From the NCBI GenBank assembly GCA_017464845.1, contig JAFTYD010000041.1:1-53213 (forward strand): DNA of 53,213 nucleotides, written 5' to 3'. Positions within the stretch are counted from its first letter, which is position 1. Each line of letters starts with the position of its first letter. This document shows, piece by piece, positions 1 through 7,639 of this stretch. Made by a program: the position numbers and the translations under genes. The DNA comes from Clostridia bacterium. Its GTDB lineage: Bacteria; Bacillota; Clostridia; Christensenellales; UBA1242. The notes below the pieces were generated by a model. The model saw nothing but the letters and a program-made list of their open reading frames with translations, was not told where the DNA came from and ran no database searches.

Positions 1-636
1 GCTAGAGATGTTGGTAGCGAATGTGCAATGGAATTGTTTAATGCATTAAAAGAAATCTCTCAAACTAAACCTACAAAAGGTGGAACAAGTAGATTTATTG
101 ATAGATGTATTTTTCAAACTCAAACAAGATGGGATAGAGAAAATTCTGATTACAATATTGCCGCTGCACAAATTAAAACTTTTATAAAACAAAATCCTAA
201 TTTTGTTCATGATACTTACAAAAAAATAGAAAGAGAATTTATAAATGATGTAAACAGATTTGGCGTTACCCCTAACGAAAGATTGCAATATGAAAAAAGA
301 TATAACTTAAGAATAGGTGCATTGGTTCTTTTAGGTTGTGATGATAAATTAAAATCTCAAATACTAAATTTTATTTCATCTAATTTTACATACAGAAGCG
401 AAATGTTTACAACCCTTGTTTCTATTGCAGATTCTCCTTATTCAACAGTTTCTAAAAACGATTTATCTGTATTATTTAAATTTGCTGAACAAATCAATTG
501 TCCAAAAGATGCATTATTAAATTTATTAGTAAGTTGGGATAAAGATTATGTTAATAATGTTTTAAATGGTACAACACTGCAAAGCAGAAAACCAAATAAT
601 CTTTCATCTTTTAAAGATAATGGTCGCAAATTATAA
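1..636 (+). CDS. Unknown protein, 5'-truncated
   Basis: The reading frame is open from base 1, so the gene begins left of the window; an ATG at 28 is internal to the open frame and has no ribosome binding site. The 211 visible residues are mostly helical and polar, with many Lys, Asn and Phe, no signal peptide and no membrane segment. A basic, low-complexity tail ends the protein (about residues 190-211). I recognise no family. A strong hairpin terminator follows within 25 bases, so it is the last gene of its transcript. Confidence is high that it is coding; function is unknown. Confidence 0.7.
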   Translation, partial: ARDVGSECAMELFNALKEISQTKPTKGGTSRFIDRCIFQTQTRWDRENSDYNIAAAQIKTFIKQNPNFVHDTYKKIEREFINDVNRFGVTPNERLQYEKRYNLRIGALVLLGCDDKLKSQILNFISSNFTYRSEMFTTLVSIADSPYSTVSKNDLSVLFKFAEQINCPKDALLNLLVSWDKDYVNNVLNGTTLQSRKPNNLSSFKDNGRKL

Positions 637-656
637 ACATAAAAATTAAATAAATA

Positions 657-692
657 AAAAGAACTTTATCAATTTTGATAAGGTCCTTTTTA
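657..692. terminator. Bidirectional hairpin terminator
   Basis: A 13-bp stem (AAAGAACTTTATC with GATAAGGTCCTTT, two G-U pairs) around an AATTTT loop is flanked by A and T runs. It sits between converging genes and can serve the truncated left gene (+) and the lipoprotein gene (-). Confidence 0.8.
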
Positions 693-734
693 TTTATTTG
701 TTAAAAATTTAATTAAATAATTTATAAATTTTTA

Positions 735-1301
735 TTATGCATTTTCAGTTTTTGGTTGACCATCTTTTTTCTTTATTTCTTCATATGTCATACTAGAAAC
801 TTCACCCTTTTCATTCATAAACAAAGTTCCTTCAACAATAATAATTTCATACTCTTGTTCTTTAATTTTATCTCCCCATTTAATTATAAATTTAATCTTA
901 TTTGCATCAGGAGAAACTACTGGATAAATGTTTGCAAAATTTTGAATTTCTCCATCAACAGTTTCTAAAAAACTTCCCTCTGTATATTCAATTTTATTCA
1001 TAATCAAAGTAGCTTTTGAAAAATCTTTTATATCTGTTGGAGCTATAATTTTTACACCAACTCTGCACCCTGCTGTATTGTTGTTTAAGACATTTGCATC
1101 GTAATATTGAACCACCTGATTCTCTCCACCAAAATACGCAATATGTGCCGAACTATCATAAACAAAAGTCAAACTACCACCAATATTCGCATCATCTCTT
1201 TTTAATGTTGCATAATCTATTTCTTTATTATTACACCCAAATAATGTAAAAATCATCAAAAAACATATAAAAAACGCTAAAAAATTACACTTTTTTCTCA
1301 T
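735..1301 (-). CDS. Putative lipoprotein
   Basis: A 188-residue protein with a basic N-terminus, a hydrophobic stretch (about residues 6-21) and a lipobox LFGC at about residues 20-23. This predicts signal peptidase II cleavage and an N-acylated Cys, so a protein anchored outside the membrane. The rest is beta-rich and resembles no family I can name. It lies 29 bases downstream of the GPH-type transporter on the same strand and is probably cotranscribed. The ribosome binding site is weak. Lipoprotein assignment is solid; any role with the transporter is inference. Confidence 0.75.
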   Translation of the reverse strand: MRKKCNFLAFFICFLMIFTLFGCNNKEIDYATLKRDDANIGGSLTFVYDSSAHIAYFGGENQVVQYYDANVLNNNTAGCRVGVKIIAPTDIKDFSKATLIMNKIEYTEGSFLETVDGEIQNFANIYPVVSPDANKIKFIIKWGDKIKEQEYEIIIVEGTLFMNEKGEVSSMTYEEIKKKDGQPKTENA

Positions 1302-1330
1302 ATTTCTTAGTTTAAGTATTTTTTTTGAAA

Positions 1331-2773
1331 TTATACATCATCTTCATTTTGATATTTTTCTTTAAGTTTTAGTTGAGCTTTTAAAACATCTGAACGCTTA
1401 ACTTTATACTTTGAAAACATTAAAATAGAAACAGTCAATGCTATTGAACAACCTAAAAAAACTATTAAACCAAGTCCACTTTGAACCGATAAAGCTTGTA
1501 CAGGTTCTGTTGAATCAAACTTTATAAAATCAAGTAAAATCCCAATAAAAAGAAGAGTAATTGAATTTGAAAAATTATATGTAAAAGTATAGTAACCTGA
1601 ATAAGTTCCCGCATGATTTTCACCAGTGTTAAATTGCTCTAAGGTTACTACATCAGCATACATTGAAACTGGTAAAGAATATATTGCTCCCGACCCAATT
1701 CCACATAATAAAAAACAAGGAGCAACAAAATAAAACATTACATTTGTTGGTACATATAGTCTAAAAATAAATGTTATTGAAATAAAAGAAATTCCAAGTA
1801 AAATTATAAATAATGAAAAAACTAAAGCTTGTTTTTTATCAACAAGTTTAACAATATAAACCCACAAAAGTTGAGACAATATTGCCCCACCAAAAAGACA
1901 CATCATAAGAAGTGAAATTTGGGAACTAGAAAAATGATAACAATAAGTAAACAAATGCATTCCTACTGACGTTAAAAAAGCTGTTGAAATTTGTGCTGCA
2001 GAATAACCAAGCATAATTGCTGAAAAATTTGGTTTTTTTAGCGTTTCAAAATAACCGATAATTAGTTTTAAAAATTTCTTTTTTTCTTTCTTCTCTTCAA
2101 TTATTTTTTTTGTATTTTGTTTATGCACTCTCCTCATACAACCAAAAACACATATAAGTCCACAAACTAAAACTAACACAGAGTTTACATAAGCGATACT
2201 TATGTAACTTTCTTTTGAAAATTGTGTTTGCATTCCCAATGAAACTGATGAAGAAAAGTAATACATTAAAAGTCCCGGAAGAATCATTCCTATTATATAA
2301 AATACACTTTTAAACCCTTGTAAATTTGATTGTTCATTATAATCTGGAGCAATATCAATCGCAAGAGCTGAATATGGTGTTGCAAAAAAAGTATTGAAAG
2401 TTTCAATTAAAATCAAAAAACCCCAAAGCCATAATGCCAACAAAAATTCATTATTAGTATTTGGATAATGCCAAATTAAAATATTACATATAGCAAGACC
2501 AAATGTCGCAAAAAGCATATGTCCTAATCTTCTACCAAAAAATTTACTTTTTGTATGATCAGAAAGATGTCCCACAAGAGGATCACTTGCTCCGTCCCAA
2601 AGTGAAGCAAGTGCAATTGTTACACCTACTAAACTTCCTGAAATTCCCATTATGCTTGTCCCAAAGAACATAATAAAACTACTTATGGTTTGTCCTAATG
2701 CACCATAACCTAAATTCCCTACACCATAACTAAGCTTCGTAAACAAACCAAGTTTATCTTTATTTCTTTTCAC
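1331..2773 (-). CDS. GPH-family (MelB-like) sugar:cation symporter
   Basis: A 480-residue polytopic membrane protein with about 12 hydrophobic segments. The N-terminal region carries the glycoside-pentoside-hexuronide signature: WDGASDPLVGHLSDHTKSKF followed by GRRLGHM, between segments 2 and 3 (about residues 59-85). The matching cytoplasmic-loop signature lies in the second half. GPH proteins take up sugars or glycosides with Na+ or H+; the substrate cannot be read here. No glycosidase gene neighbours it. The C-terminal tail is short and Lys/Glu-rich. It heads a two-gene unit with the downstream lipoprotein. Length matches the family (450-500 residues). Confidence 0.85.
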   Translation of the reverse strand: MKRNKDKLGLFTKLSYGVGNLGYGALGQTISSFIMFFGTSIMGISGSLVGVTIALASLWDGASDPLVGHLSDHTKSKFFGRRLGHMLFATFGLAICNILIWHYPNTNNEFLLALWLWGFLILIETFNTFFATPYSALAIDIAPDYNEQSNLQGFKSVFYIIGMILPGLLMYYFSSSVSLGMQTQFSKESYISIAYVNSVLVLVCGLICVFGCMRRVHKQNTKKIIEEKKEKKKFLKLIIGYFETLKKPNFSAIMLGYSAAQISTAFLTSVGMHLFTYCYHFSSSQISLLMMCLFGGAILSQLLWVYIVKLVDKKQALVFSLFIILLGISFISITFIFRLYVPTNVMFYFVAPCFLLCGIGSGAIYSLPVSMYADVVTLEQFNTGENHAGTYSGYYTFTYNFSNSITLLFIGILLDFIKFDSTEPVQALSVQSGLGLIVFLGCSIALTVSILMFSKYKVKRSDVLKAQLKLKEKYQNEDDV

Positions 2774-2844
2774 CTTATATCTTATGCTTTAAAAACTTTC
2801 AATATTAAATAATTAATTTAAAAAGATTAAAAATAAAAAAAAAG

Positions 2845-2872
2845 AAAAAAGTTATTGAGGTTTAACTTTTTT
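2845..2872 (-). terminator. Terminator overlapping a stop codon
   Basis: AAAAAAGTTA and TTAACTTTTTT form a stem around a 7-base loop, with an A/T run on the exit side. The stop codon of the gene at 2852-3625 lies in the stem. Confidence 0.5.
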
Positions 2873-3625
2873 CTTATCTTTTTTACTAGGTTTTTCAACT
2901 TTTTTACCTTCTTCAACTTGAGGAATTGGTGGAAATAGCTTAACATATGCCATTTCAAATCTATTTCTTTTCATAGGTACAAGTTCTTTACAATATTTAT
3001 CAATAGCTCTTAATAAACTTTCTCTTTCTTCTTCATATAAAGGATTATCGTCCATTTTTAAAGAACAAACTCTTGATTTAACTTTTTTCTTGTTAAGTTC
3101 ATTTTTATAAATATGATCTTCAAAAGAAAGTCTAGCAGTAAATCCTGTACCACAGAAAATTTTGTATTCATCACCTTTCACTTCAACACTAATAAAAGGT
3201 GCCAAGTGTTTTACAATTTCATTTAAATCAATCGCAAAAAGATTTTTAAAAGACTTATTTATAGCATCAGCCATTTGATTTGGAAAGTTGCTTGGTTCAT
3301 CTGTTTTATCACATTCACCCAAGAATGTTTTTCTTTCGTTTTTTATAATTTGATTTTTGATACTAGAAACTTTTAATATTCTAAAATATGTTCTTTCTGG
3401 CAAAATTCTTTTACTTAAAACTAAGTTTGCAGAAGTAAGCAATCTTTTTTCTGTATCATAAATAATTTCTTTTTCAACAAGTTTTTTATTATAAACAATA
3501 CGATAGAAAGGCATATGCTTTTCAAACTTTTGCCTTATAACATTTTCTTTATTTGTAAAAATTTCATAATAAATTCTTATTGAATTAAATCTTGAAACTT
3601 CGTTATTATTAATTTCTGCTAACAT
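2852..3625 (-). CDS. Unknown 257-residue protein
   Basis: A soluble protein preceded by a good ribosome binding site (TAGGAG, 8 bases before ATG). It appears alpha/beta with many basic residues; there is no signal peptide or membrane segment. The last ~25 residues are a Lys/Pro/Glu tail (EEGKKVEKPSKKDKKKVKPQ), typical of disordered nucleic-acid- or ribosome-associated tails. I do not recognise the family. It is transcribed divergently from rubrerythrin, 99 bases away, and stands alone with its own candidate terminator. Coding status is secure; function is unknown. Confidence 0.7.
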   Translation of the reverse strand: MLAEINNNEVSRFNSIRIYYEIFTNKENVIRQKFEKHMPFYRIVYNKKLVEKEIIYDTEKRLLTSANLVLSKRILPERTYFRILKVSSIKNQIIKNERKTFLGECDKTDEPSNFPNQMADAINKSFKNLFAIDLNEIVKHLAPFISVEVKGDEYKIFCGTGFTARLSFEDHIYKNELNKKKVKSRVCSLKMDDNPLYEEERESLLRAIDKYCKELVPMKRNRFEMAYVKLFPPIPQVEEGKKVEKPSKKDKKKVKPQ

Positions 3626-3724
3626 AATTTTATCTCCTATAATTAAAGTTTACAATGTTTAAAAAAAAAATGCAAATAGATTAAATATATTTTTTTTGGT
3701 TATTATTAATATTGGAGGTAAAAT

Positions 3725-4336
3725 ATGGAATTTAAAGAAAGTCAAACAAAAATTAACTTAGCTAGATCATTTTCCGCAGAATGTCAAGCAGGTGCAAGAT
3801 ATCAATTTATGTCAAAGATGGCGTTACAAAATCAAATGCAATATATTTCTGACACACTAAAAACTTTAGCAAAAAATGAGATGGCTCATGCAAAAGCTTT
3901 TTACGATTTAATCATAGAAAATTGTAATGGAAATTGTGATAATATTGCAATTGAAGCAGGCTATCCTTTTGACGATCCAAATCTTGAAACAAGCTTATTA
4001 AAAGAAGCTGATATTGAAATATACGAAGCAACAAATATTTATCCAGCTTTTGCAAAAATTGCTTATGATGAAGGATTTTCAGAAATCGGTAAACTATTTG
4101 AACTTGTTGCAAATGTTGAAGAACATCATCATTATATTTTAAATTATTTAGGAAAGCTTTACACAAAAAATTCTCTCTACAAAAGACCAAATTTAACAAA
4201 ATGGAAATGTTCAAATTGTGGATATACCGAAACAAAAAAAGAATGTTGGAAAACTTGTCCATTATGCAAATTACCTGATGGATATGCAGTTATTAATTTA
4301 GATAAAATTGAAGATAAAGACACTGATTTAGAATAA
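3725..4336 (+). CDS. Rubrerythrin
   Basis: A 203-residue non-haem diiron peroxidase that reduces hydrogen peroxide in anaerobes. The four-helix ferritin-like domain (1-150) carries the expected ligands: Glu in FSAECQAGARYQF, EMAHAKAF, IYEATNIYPAF and the VEEHHHYI helix. The C-terminal rubredoxin-like domain (160-203) has CSNCGY and CPLCK, the Cys4 iron site. Ribosome binding site GGAGG is 7 bases before the ATG. Presence of this gene points to an anaerobe that must handle oxidative stress. Length is close to the usual 190-200. The electron donor is not in the window. Confidence 0.95.
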   Translation: MEFKESQTKINLARSFSAECQAGARYQFMSKMALQNQMQYISDTLKTLAKNEMAHAKAFYDLIIENCNGNCDNIAIEAGYPFDDPNLETSLLKEADIEIYEATNIYPAFAKIAYDEGFSEIGKLFELVANVEEHHHYILNYLGKLYTKNSLYKRPNLTKWKCSNCGYTETKKECWKTCPLCKLPDGYAVINLDKIEDKDTDLE

Positions 4337-4353
4337 AATTAAATAAAAAACAT

Positions 4354-4393
4354 AAAAAAAACAGCAATTTTTTAATAAAATTACTGTTTTTTT
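4354..4393. terminator. Bidirectional terminator between rubrerythrin and HU
   Basis: AAAAACAGCAATTTT pairs with AAAATTACTGTTTTT (one mismatch) around a short AT loop, with A and T tracts on the two sides. It ends both converging genes. Confidence 0.85.
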
Positions 4394-4407
4394 GTTAATT
4401 TTTTATG

Positions 4408-4707
4408 TTATTCACTTACTTCTTCAGTTGCTTCTTCATTAAATGCATCTTTGAAATTTTTACCAAATTTAACAACTGGAACCTTTTTATCTGCAACTTC
4501 AACTTCTTGTTTAGTAAATGGGTTAAGCATTACTCCACCTTTTTTTACTTTTACACCAAAAGTAAGAAATCCTGGAAATTTAACTTCTTCTCCTTCCTTT
4601 AAAGCTTTTACTAAGATTTCATAAGCAGAATCAAATGCTACACTTAAATCTTTTTGAGACATGTTGCAACTTTCTGCCCATGCTTTAATAAATTCACTTT
4701 TATTCAT
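4408..4707 (-). CDS. hup: HU-family DNA-binding protein
   Basis: A 99-residue histone-like protein that bends and compacts DNA as a dimer. Visible features are the N-terminal helices (MNKSEFIKAWAESC), the FPGFLTFGVK turn, the DNA-binding arm with NPFTKQEVEV, and the VVKFGKNFKDA end. The arm reads LNPFTKQE where HU usually has RNPQTGKE, so it is somewhat divergent. I chose the ATG at 4707 because AAGGAGAAAAT lies just before it; an upstream in-frame ATG at 4740 has no such site. A short acidic tail (EEATEEVSE) is added compared with the usual 90 residues. Confidence 0.88.
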   Translation of the reverse strand: MNKSEFIKAWAESCNMSQKDLSVAFDSAYEILVKALKEGEEVKFPGFLTFGVKVKKGGVMLNPFTKQEVEVADKKVPVVKFGKNFKDAFNEEATEEVSE

Positions 4708-4796
4708 ATTTTCTCCTTTTTCATAATATGTAAAAAACATATTGTTAAAAACATGATAACATAAATATCCTATCTTTGCAAATAAATTTTATAAAA

Positions 4797-5606
4797 TTAT
4801 CTAGCAAAGAATTTTTCAACTTTTTTGTAATAATATGAGAGCACACTTGAGAATTTATTTCTTTCTTTTACGTTTTTAATTATAATATCAACCTTACCTA
4901 ATATATCTTCTTTTTTCTCTGTACCATTACTACGTGAATCTGAACTTTTATCCCTATTATCACCTAAGAAAAATATTTCTCCTTTTGGTACATAAATATA
5001 TGTAGTTCCACTTCCTGATATCCAAGTTTTATAATCACCGCTACTATTAATAAAAGTTCTATAAAAATCTTTTTCATATGAAATTATATTTTCATTTTTC
5101 CATTCTGAATGTGTAGGCACACTTATTGTCCATGCTGTATATGAATTTATATAATCTTCATCTAATCTAAATTTTTCTTCATCTTTTATCTTTTTTAAGT
5201 TTGTACCTTTTGCAATTCTATAAACATGATAATTGTTATCTTGTTTTGAAATTTTTATTGTAACAAGATCTCCTTCTGTAGCAATTATTCTTTTTATTAT
5301 TGGTCTTTGATCTTCTTCTCTTCCTAAAATAACAACATCACCGATTTTGCCTTTTTCCCATTTATTTATAAACACACCATCAGTATCCATTCCACTTTCG
5401 TTTAATGTAGGAATCATTGATTCACCTGAAATTGCATAATATTCATGAGAAAGTTTGAAATAAGCATACCAACCCAAAAATAGAGCGAAGAAAAATATAA
5501 GAACATAAATTACGATATTAAAAGCCAAATAAGCTTTATTTTTGTTCTCTGTATTTTTATTTTTCTTTTCATCTATAATGAAATCTTCAACATTATATTC
5601 TTGCAC
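4797..5606 (-). CDS. lepB: Signal peptidase I
   Basis: A 269-residue membrane-bound serine protease that removes signal peptides from exported preproteins. It has a cytoplasmic N-terminus, one transmembrane segment (about 27-50), the catalytic Ser in SGESMIPTL (about 79), the catalytic Lys in IIKRIIATEGD (about 125) and the box E motif FLGDNRDKSSDSR near the C-terminus. An inserted region of about 60 residues lies between the Lys and box E, longer than in short Gram-positive SipS forms. The start codon is GTG, preceded by GAGGT. It is the last gene of the arsR-queH-lepB unit, 11 bases after queH. Confidence 0.93.
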   Translation of the reverse strand: MQEYNVEDFIIDEKKNKNTENKNKAYLAFNIVIYVLIFFFALFLGWYAYFKLSHEYYAISGESMIPTLNESGMDTDGVFINKWEKGKIGDVVILGREEDQRPIIKRIIATEGDLVTIKISKQDNNYHVYRIAKGTNLKKIKDEEKFRLDEDYINSYTAWTISVPTHSEWKNENIISYEKDFYRTFINSSGDYKTWISGSGTTYIYVPKGEIFFLGDNRDKSSDSRSNGTEKKEDILGKVDIIIKNVKERNKFSSVLSYYYKKVEKFFAR

Positions 5607-5617
5607 TTTTACCTCTA

Positions 5618-6229
5618 TTATCTTAATGAATACTTACAACCACAATAATTTTGTCTATATAAATCAAATTCTTTTGAAAGTTCTATACTTCTTTTGTAAC
5701 CATCTTTCTTTTTAAAACTCTCTTGCAAAAAATAAATATTTAACTTTTGAGAGATATCTCTTCCAACTTGATTTATTATTAATGAATTTTTATGAGGACT
5801 TACTGAAAGTGTTGTTGTAAACAAATCAAAATTGTTTTCATTTGCGAATTGTGCAGTTTCTTTAAGTCTAAACTCAAAGCACTTTGTGCATCTTGCGCCA
5901 CCTTCTCTTTCATTTTCAAGTCCATTAACAAAAGTATAATATTCTTCATCATTATACTTTCCTTCAACAAATCCAATACCTAAATTTTCACACACCTTTT
6001 TTTGTTCATTTTTTCTTTTTTCATATTCTTCAAAAGGATATATGTTTGGATTATAAAAAAACAATGTAACATCATACAATGGCATTAATCTTTCTATAAC
6101 AACTGTTGAACATGGTCCACAACATGAATGAAGTAATAATCTTTTTTTGCTTTCTTCAATAAAATCCATAATAAAATTATTACATAATTTATATCTTCTT
6201 GTCAAACTTTTCATAATACTAAATAACAT
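5618..6229 (-). CDS. queH: Epoxyqueuosine reductase QueH
   Basis: This enzyme reduces epoxyqueuosine in tRNA to queuosine, the last step of wobble-base Q synthesis, and is the cobalamin-independent alternative to QueG. Signatures are LLLHSCCGPCS near residue 33, NPNIYPFEEYEKR, the GGARCTKCFEFRL motif, the TTTLSVSPHKN motif and the terminal NYCGCKYS. The Cys residues would bind the iron-sulfur cluster and metal. The frame opens with ATG at 6229, overlapping the arsR stop by 11 bases; a later Met at 6169 gives a more typical N-terminus. Neither has a clear ribosome binding site, so the start is uncertain. No other queuosine gene is visible, suggesting precursor salvage. Confidence 0.9.
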   Translation of the reverse strand: MLFSIMKSLTRRYKLCNNFIMDFIEESKKRLLLHSCCGPCSTVVIERLMPLYDVTLFFYNPNIYPFEEYEKRKNEQKKVCENLGIGFVEGKYNDEEYYTFVNGLENEREGGARCTKCFEFRLKETAQFANENNFDLFTTTLSVSPHKNSLIINQVGRDISQKLNIYFLQESFKKKDGYKRSIELSKEFDLYRQNYCGCKYSLR

Positions 6230-6554
6230 TTATTGCATACATCATCATTTCATTTATATTTGAACTTGTTAATGAATATACAAGTATTTTCCCTTCTCTA
6301 CGATATGTAACAAGTTTTTGATCTTTTAATATTTTTAATTGATGACTTACCGTTGTCTGATTTAACCCTAATATTTTTGAAAGATCATTTACACACATAT
6401 CAGTAAGAGATAGACAGGACAAAATCTTTATTCTAGTCGAATCTGAAAAATTGGAAAAATAATCTGCAAGTTTCATAACATCACTATCTTGTGGCAACAT
6501 AGTTAATACTTCATGTTTATTACGTTCATTTAATAACAAATATCTCCCTTCCAT
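6219..6554 (-). CDS. ArsR-family transcriptional regulator
   Basis: A 111-residue winged-helix repressor-type protein. The helix-turn-helix is clear: LADYFSNFSDSTRIKILSCL, then LGLNQTTVSHQLKILKDQ as recognition helix, and the wing LVTYRREGKILVYSL. The classic ELCVCDL metal site is replaced by DMCVNDL, keeping one Cys (about residue 53), so metal sensing is possible but not shown. It has a strong ribosome binding site (AAGGAG). It overlaps queH, and lepB follows; autoregulation of this operon is likely by analogy but is not shown by the sequence. Confidence 0.9.
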   Translation of the reverse strand: MEGRYLLLNERNKHEVLTMLPQDSDVMKLADYFSNFSDSTRIKILSCLSLTDMCVNDLSKILGLNQTTVSHQLKILKDQKLVTYRREGKILVYSLTSSNINEMMMYAINVI

Positions 6555-6724
6555 TATTTTCTCCTTTTATTAACAAATTGTAAAAAACTATCATATATAA
6601 TCATGTGAAAATATGTACGAGATTATTTTAAAAAACAAATGAGAAAAAATCAAAAGATATTTTTGTAATATTTTGAGATTTAAAATCAAAGAAAAAAATA
6701 TTTTGTTGAAAGGAGGTCTATTTA

Positions 6725-6910
6725 ATGTCACAAGATATACTACTTGTATTGTTGCTTTCTGTTTTCTCATCTGCTACCGACACAAATCTTGCTACTAATA
6801 CAAATATACTCTTAATATTATTGCTTGCACTGTCAAATAATAATAATTTTTCACAATATCCACCTAACACTTGTGGTTGCAACAATTGCTGTGGAAATAG
6901 ATTATTTTAA
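6725..6910 (+). CDS. Small hydrophobic Cys-rich protein
   Basis: A 61-residue protein. It has two Leu/Ile-rich segments (ILLVLLLSVF at 5-14, ILLILLLALS at 28-37) separated by a Thr/Asn-rich spacer, then an Asn/Pro stretch and a C-terminal Cys cluster CGCNNCCG (four Cys in eight residues). A near-ideal GAAAGGAGG site lies before the ATG and a strong terminator directly follows, so it is a complete one-gene transcript. It recalls small hydrophobic coat-type proteins of spore formers, but I cannot assign a family. It could be a membrane microprotein, a coat component or a secreted Cys peptide. Confidence 0.75.
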   Translation: MSQDILLVLLLSVFSSATDTNLATNTNILLILLLALSNNNNFSQYPPNTCGCNNCCGNRLF

Positions 6911-6911
6911 T

Positions 6912-6938
6912 AAAAATCCCTTTTTTTAGGGATTTTTT
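6912..6938 (+). terminator. Terminator of the small Cys-rich gene
   Basis: AAAAATCCCT and AGGGATTTTT form a 10-bp stem around a T5 loop immediately after the stop codon. Confidence 0.85.
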
Positions 6939-7013
6939 ATTTTACATAAATATATAAAAATAAGAGAAAAATAAAATATATTATATATTTTTTAATTTTT
7001 TGTTTAAAATTAG

Positions 7014-7042
7014 TTGTAAATATTTTTTTAATATGGTATTAT
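7014..7042 (+). promoter_or_regulatory. Promoter of the pilin-like gene
   Basis: TTGTAA, a 17-base spacer and TATTAT lie about 70 bases before the start codon. The spacing is ideal for the main sigma factor. Confidence 0.6.
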
Positions 7043-7112
7043 ACTAATGTAATAGAAAAGATTTGGAATTCTTTTAGGTCTTTTTGTTAAATAAAAAATG
7101 GGAGGTATCATT

Positions 7113-7496
7113 ATGAACACAATTTCTACCATATTGAATGCTTGGACAAAATTCGTTCAAGAAAGTGGCAATGAAACTCAATGGCTTGAAAAATTCTTTG
7201 AAGTTTTATATCCAGTTCTTTATGCTATTTTAGCTATTACTGGTGCTGCTGGTGCTGTTTATGCAATTTTCCTTGGAATTTCTATGGCTAAAGCAGATAC
7301 TACAGAAAAGAGAGAAGAAGCTAAAAAGAGAATGATTAACACAATCGTTGCTGTTGTTGTAGCTATTGCTCTTATCTTGTTCTTCAACGAAATCTTACCA
7401 CTTATCTTAAAAGCATTCGTTACAGATTCAATGTCAACAGAAGGTGGGGAAGAAGGAGAACAAATGATTCGTGGTGCTCTTACCTTATTGAGATGA
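7113..7496 (+). CDS. VirB2/TrbC-like pilin-type conjugation protein
   Basis: A 127-residue protein with an amphipathic N-terminus, two long hydrophobic helices (about 32-58 and 80-105) joined by a short basic loop (TTEKREEAKKRM), and a short acidic tail. This two-helix hairpin with an Ala/Gly-rich first helix is the layout of VirB2/TrbC pilins. From memory it resembles the pilin-like conjugal transfer family NCBI names after Mycoplasma bovis Mbov_0395. I chose ATG 7113 because the ATG at 7098 lies inside the GGGAGG ribosome binding site. It is monocistronic with its own promoter and terminator. The VirB6-like proteins at 40-44.6 kb are likely partners. No cleavable signal peptide is evident. 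Confidence 0.72.
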   Translation: MNTISTILNAWTKFVQESGNETQWLEKFFEVLYPVLYAILAITGAAGAVYAIFLGISMAKADTTEKREEAKKRMINTIVAVVVAIALILFFNEILPLILKAFVTDSMSTEGGEEGEQMIRGALTLLR

Positions 7497-7516
7497 TATC
7501 TTGATTAATAAAAATA

Positions 7517-7547
7517 AAAGATTGTACAAATTTGTACAATCTTTTTT
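7517..7547 (+). terminator. Terminator of the pilin-like gene
   Basis: AAAAGATTGTACAAA and TTTGTACAATCTTTT form a long perfect stem followed by a T run. Confidence 0.88.
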
Positions 7548-7601
7548 ATGCAATACTCTTCCCTCTTAATACATTTATATTTACATTTATATTAAAAATA
7601 T

Positions 7602-7632
7602 AAAAAAATAGAAGAATATATTTCTTCTATTT
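7602..7632 (-). terminator. Terminator of prfA
   Basis: On the minus strand AAATAGAAGAA pairs with TTCTTCTATTT and a T7 tract follows. It lies 8 bases after the prfA stop codon. Confidence 0.75.
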
Positions 7633-7639
7633 TCTATTT

